From: Nitrososphaerota archaeon
Lineage (GTDB): Archaea > Thermoproteota > Nitrososphaeria > Nitrososphaerales > Nitrosopumilaceae
Assembly (NCBI GenBank): GCA_028867235.1
Contig: JAGWGS010000050.1
Coordinates: 1 to 8,099, forward strand
DNA: 8,099 bases
Direction: 5' to 3'
Under the pieces are notes generated by a model. That model made no database searches. It saw nothing but the letters and a program-made list of their open reading frames with translations, and was not told the DNA's origin. Below are positions 6,224 through 8,099 of this stretch, one piece after another. A program made the translations under genes and the position numbers. Positions within the stretch are counted from its first letter, which is position 1. Every line of letters begins with the position of its first letter.

Positions 6224-6853
6224 ATGATGAATCTTTCAACATTAGTAAAAGGAATTCCAGGAATTATTCCAGGAGGATTATCTATCAAGGATTTCAGCAT
6301 GGCAACTCAAACTAGTGAAGATATGACAAAAAACATACTAGATAATTTGATGCAAAATGGAATAGGAGAATACAGAGAGGAACAGATTCATTTCAAGGAT
6401 TCAGACAAATTGAAGACATGTATTATTGCGATTAGCATGGGCTCGCCAATAGAAGAAATATCACGCATGCTAGAATGGCGAGACTTTGAGTCACTTGCAG
6501 CAGAGATATTAGAAAAACGAGATTTTGACACTACGAAAAATGTCATCTTGACAAAACCTAAAATGCAGATAGATGTAGTCGGTATCAAATCAGGTGTTGC
6601 AATACTTGTTGACTGCAAACATTGGAACAACATGACGCATTCTGCACTTCTGGAAGCAGTGAAAAAGCAGATCGATAGAACCAAACACTTTGTTTCAAAG
6701 ACAAAAGTCAGAGGAGCAATACCAGCAATTGTCACTCTTTATCAATACGATTTGCAATTCATTGATAAAGTGCCAATCATTCCAATTCACCAGTTAGACT
6801 CATTTTGTGATGAATTTTATGGAAATATTGAAGATCTTCAGAGCAGCGTATAG
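6224..6853 (+). CDS. PD-(D/E)XK nuclease-like protein with N-terminal winged-helix-like region
   Basis: 209 residues in two parts. Residues 1-57 resemble a winged helix: a helical stretch (SIKDFSMATQTSEDMTKNIL, then DNLMQNG) followed by a short hairpin (IGEYREEQIHF). After a linker, residues 84-195 carry the restriction-endonuclease fold pattern: FESLAAEILEKRDF (88-101, with E89), strand KPKMQIDVVG with D117, and strand VAILVDCKHW with D130-x-K132. E89, D117, D130 and K132 form a complete Mrr-like active site, so DNA cleavage or repair is plausible. Regulation by DNA binding without cleavage is an alternative. There is no methyltransferase or specificity gene beside it, so classic restriction-modification is unlikely. 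It is divergent from the transporter operon. The start is ATG 6224 or the immediately following ATG 6227, which fits the promoter spacing better. The last 16 bp overlap the DUF2070 gene. The exact biological role is unknown. Confidence 0.78.
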   Translation: MMNLSTLVKGIPGIIPGGLSIKDFSMATQTSEDMTKNILDNLMQNGIGEYREEQIHFKDSDKLKTCIIAISMGSPIEEISRMLEWRDFESLAAEILEKRDFDTTKNVILTKPKMQIDVVGIKSGVAILVDCKHWNNMTHSALLEAVKKQIDRTKHFVSKTKVRGAIPAIVTLYQYDLQFIDKVPIIPIHQLDSFCDEFYGNIEDLQSSV

Positions 6854-8099
6854 ATAAAGAAACCAGTTGTTATCAAAAGAAATGCTTGTGTAATCCTCAT
6901 TGCAGTATCAAGCGATTTTGAATAAATTTCCAGTTGATTTCCACCCATTACCTTCACATTTGTTTCACTTTTAAGAAGTTCATATGATGACACGGGGGAA
7001 GTTTGTTCTGCTTTTTTTGCCAATTCCATAAACCATGAAATAACATCATTAGCCTTTGAGAGGCTTCCAAATTCGAAATACCCATGTTTATTTTTAGCAG
7101 TACGTGCTTTGTAATGTGTATCAGAAGTACATATTTCAAGAAAGTTATACCCATTCTTTGAAAAATAATTTGCAATTTCTTCTCTTAGACCATTTAGCAT
7201 ATTATTTGCATCAGCCCATGCAAGAAAGAATTTTTCATCACCAATCTTAAAACACATTATTGCAACTTTTCCGGGACCTAGATCATCTGCACTGAAACTA
7301 AGACTTTCAGAATTTGCATATCCTATTTCCATTGGAAGTGTCTCCTTTGTAATTAATGTATCAAGTGTAGATTTTGCAGCATTTAGCAGATCATCAGCAT
7401 CAAGCTTTTCAATTTCTTTACCCATTGCATTGTGACTATCTACAATCAAGACTCGTTCATATCCACGATTCTTGCCATATTGCTCAAGTTCAGACTTGAT
7501 ATAATATGGAATATCCTCCATCCCATAGGGAGATAATGAGAGAATCAGTATAGCAGTTTTGTCAAATAATAGACCAGTAGTTCGCGCTTTGTTGACTTGA
7601 ATTGTGACAGGTTTGGTACTCTTAGAACCTTGTTGAATTGTAGAATTTGTTTTGAGGCTTGTGATATAAAGATCAACTTGAGATTTTGATGGCAGGTTTA
7701 GTGAGTGATCAGATATACTATGCATTACCATTGCAGATGAATCAAGATTTTTGTAAATCAGATATGGTATGTTACTTCCACCAATAGGATGGAATGGACC
7801 AGGATGAAGGTCTGGTATGACAAGTCTACAGTTATGATTTTTTGTCTTGAATAAAACTTGAAATGTTGAGACTTTGGATGATTCGGAACGTTTTTCCATC
7901 AAATACTCCATTGGTTCAGGATCATCATTTGTCCATGCTGCAAGATATGCTTGGAGAAATGCATGTGTACTTGAAAGTTTACCTCTACCTGCAATCCTAT
8001 CACTGAGTAGAGTCCAGATACTCCCAAGTATACAGAACACAACACCGTATTCAATTGCACGTGGATCAGTCAGCATGGGAATCCACATTGTAGGAGGTA
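6838..8099 (-). CDS. DUF2070-family membrane protein, C-terminal part (5' partial)
   Basis: The frame is open through the right edge (Pro-Pro-Thr precede the ATG at 8088), so the N-terminus is missing. DUF2070 members are archaeal membrane proteins with several N-terminal helices, and that part is expected beyond 8099. Numbered from the Met at 8088, the visible 416 residues contain a probable last helix of the membrane domain (about 13-29), a large soluble domain (about 38-390), and one C-terminal helix (about 396-416) ending at the stop. The soluble domain carries several His/Asp motifs: PDLHPGPFHP (92-101), SDHSLNLPS (126-134), VDSHNAMG (216-223), DDLGPGK (268-274) and SDTHYK (322-327). Their spread suggests a metal site, but no activity is established as far as I know. 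Its 3' end overlaps the nuclease-like gene by 16 bp with no T-rich terminator visible. The internal Met at 8088 should not be taken as the start. Confidence 0.85.
   Translation of the reverse strand, partial: PPTMWIPMLTDPRAIEYGVVFCILGSIWTLLSDRIAGRGKLSSTHAFLQAYLAAWTNDDPEPMEYLMEKRSESSKVSTFQVLFKTKNHNCRLVIPDLHPGPFHPIGGSNIPYLIYKNLDSSAMVMHSISDHSLNLPSKSQVDLYITSLKTNSTIQQGSKSTKPVTIQVNKARTTGLLFDKTAILILSLSPYGMEDIPYYIKSELEQYGKNRGYERVLIVDSHNAMGKEIEKLDADDLLNAAKSTLDTLITKETLPMEIGYANSESLSFSADDLGPGKVAIMCFKIGDEKFFLAWADANNMLNGLREEIANYFSKNGYNFLEICTSDTHYKARTAKNKHGYFEFGSLSKANDVISWFMELAKKAEQTSPVSSYELLKSETNVKVMGGNQLEIYSKSLDTAMRITQAFLLITTGFFIYTLL

Noticed and set aside
6388..6735. Reverse open frame of 115 codons inside the nuclease-like gene
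   Set aside because: It is antisense to a gene with a recognisable active site, and its product has no coherent motif.
6954..7175. Reverse open frame of 73 codons inside the DUF2070 gene
   Set aside because: It lies in an alternative frame of a clearly coding, motif-rich region on the same strand.

Overview
The window is AT-rich and gene-dense. Its gene content and expression signals point to an archaeon, most probably an ammonia-oxidising Nitrososphaerota (Thaumarchaeota, Nitrosopumilus-like). The evidence is a DUF2070 membrane protein (a family I know only from archaea), a small stand-alone JAMM protease, TTTATAAG/ATTAAATA-type TATA boxes placed about 25 nt before start codons (leaderless transcripts), and a very large peptide-type solute-binding protein with a C-terminal membrane anchor instead of a lipobox. 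The lineage is inferred from these features and not from a marker gene. I see no tRNA, rRNA, CRISPR array, insertion sequence or other mobile element.

Layout. Positions 3-1271 hold a rightward run: the coiled-coil C-terminus of a gene entering from the left edge, a JAMM/MPN metalloprotease (178-591), a two-helix membrane protein with a zinc ribbon (626-937, with its own promoter), and a small unknown protein (945-1271). Positions 1252-6111 hold a leftward three-gene operon for a peptide/nickel-family ABC importer. Its order of transcription is solute-binding protein, DppB-like permease, DppC-like permease. The genes overlap by 11 and 4 bp, and both permeases have a Shine-Dalgarno motif exactly 8 nt before the ATG. 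A 112-bp divergent promoter region (6112-6223) separates this operon from a rightward gene for a PD-(D/E)XK nuclease-like protein (6224-6853). That gene meets, tail to tail, a leftward DUF2070 gene whose 5' end lies beyond the right edge.

How the parts work together. The binding protein would be exported and tethered to the outer face of the membrane, deliver peptide or a similar ligand to the DppB/DppC channel, and depend on ATPase subunits that are not encoded in this window. All three transporter proteins are enlarged on the extracytoplasmic side. The most notable observation is that the binding protein's SBP_bac_5 segments occur in swapped order: the half normally found at the C-terminus comes first, which looks like a circular permutation. 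The other genes have no obvious functional link to the transporter. Both convergent gene pairs overlap at their 3' ends (20 and 16 bp).
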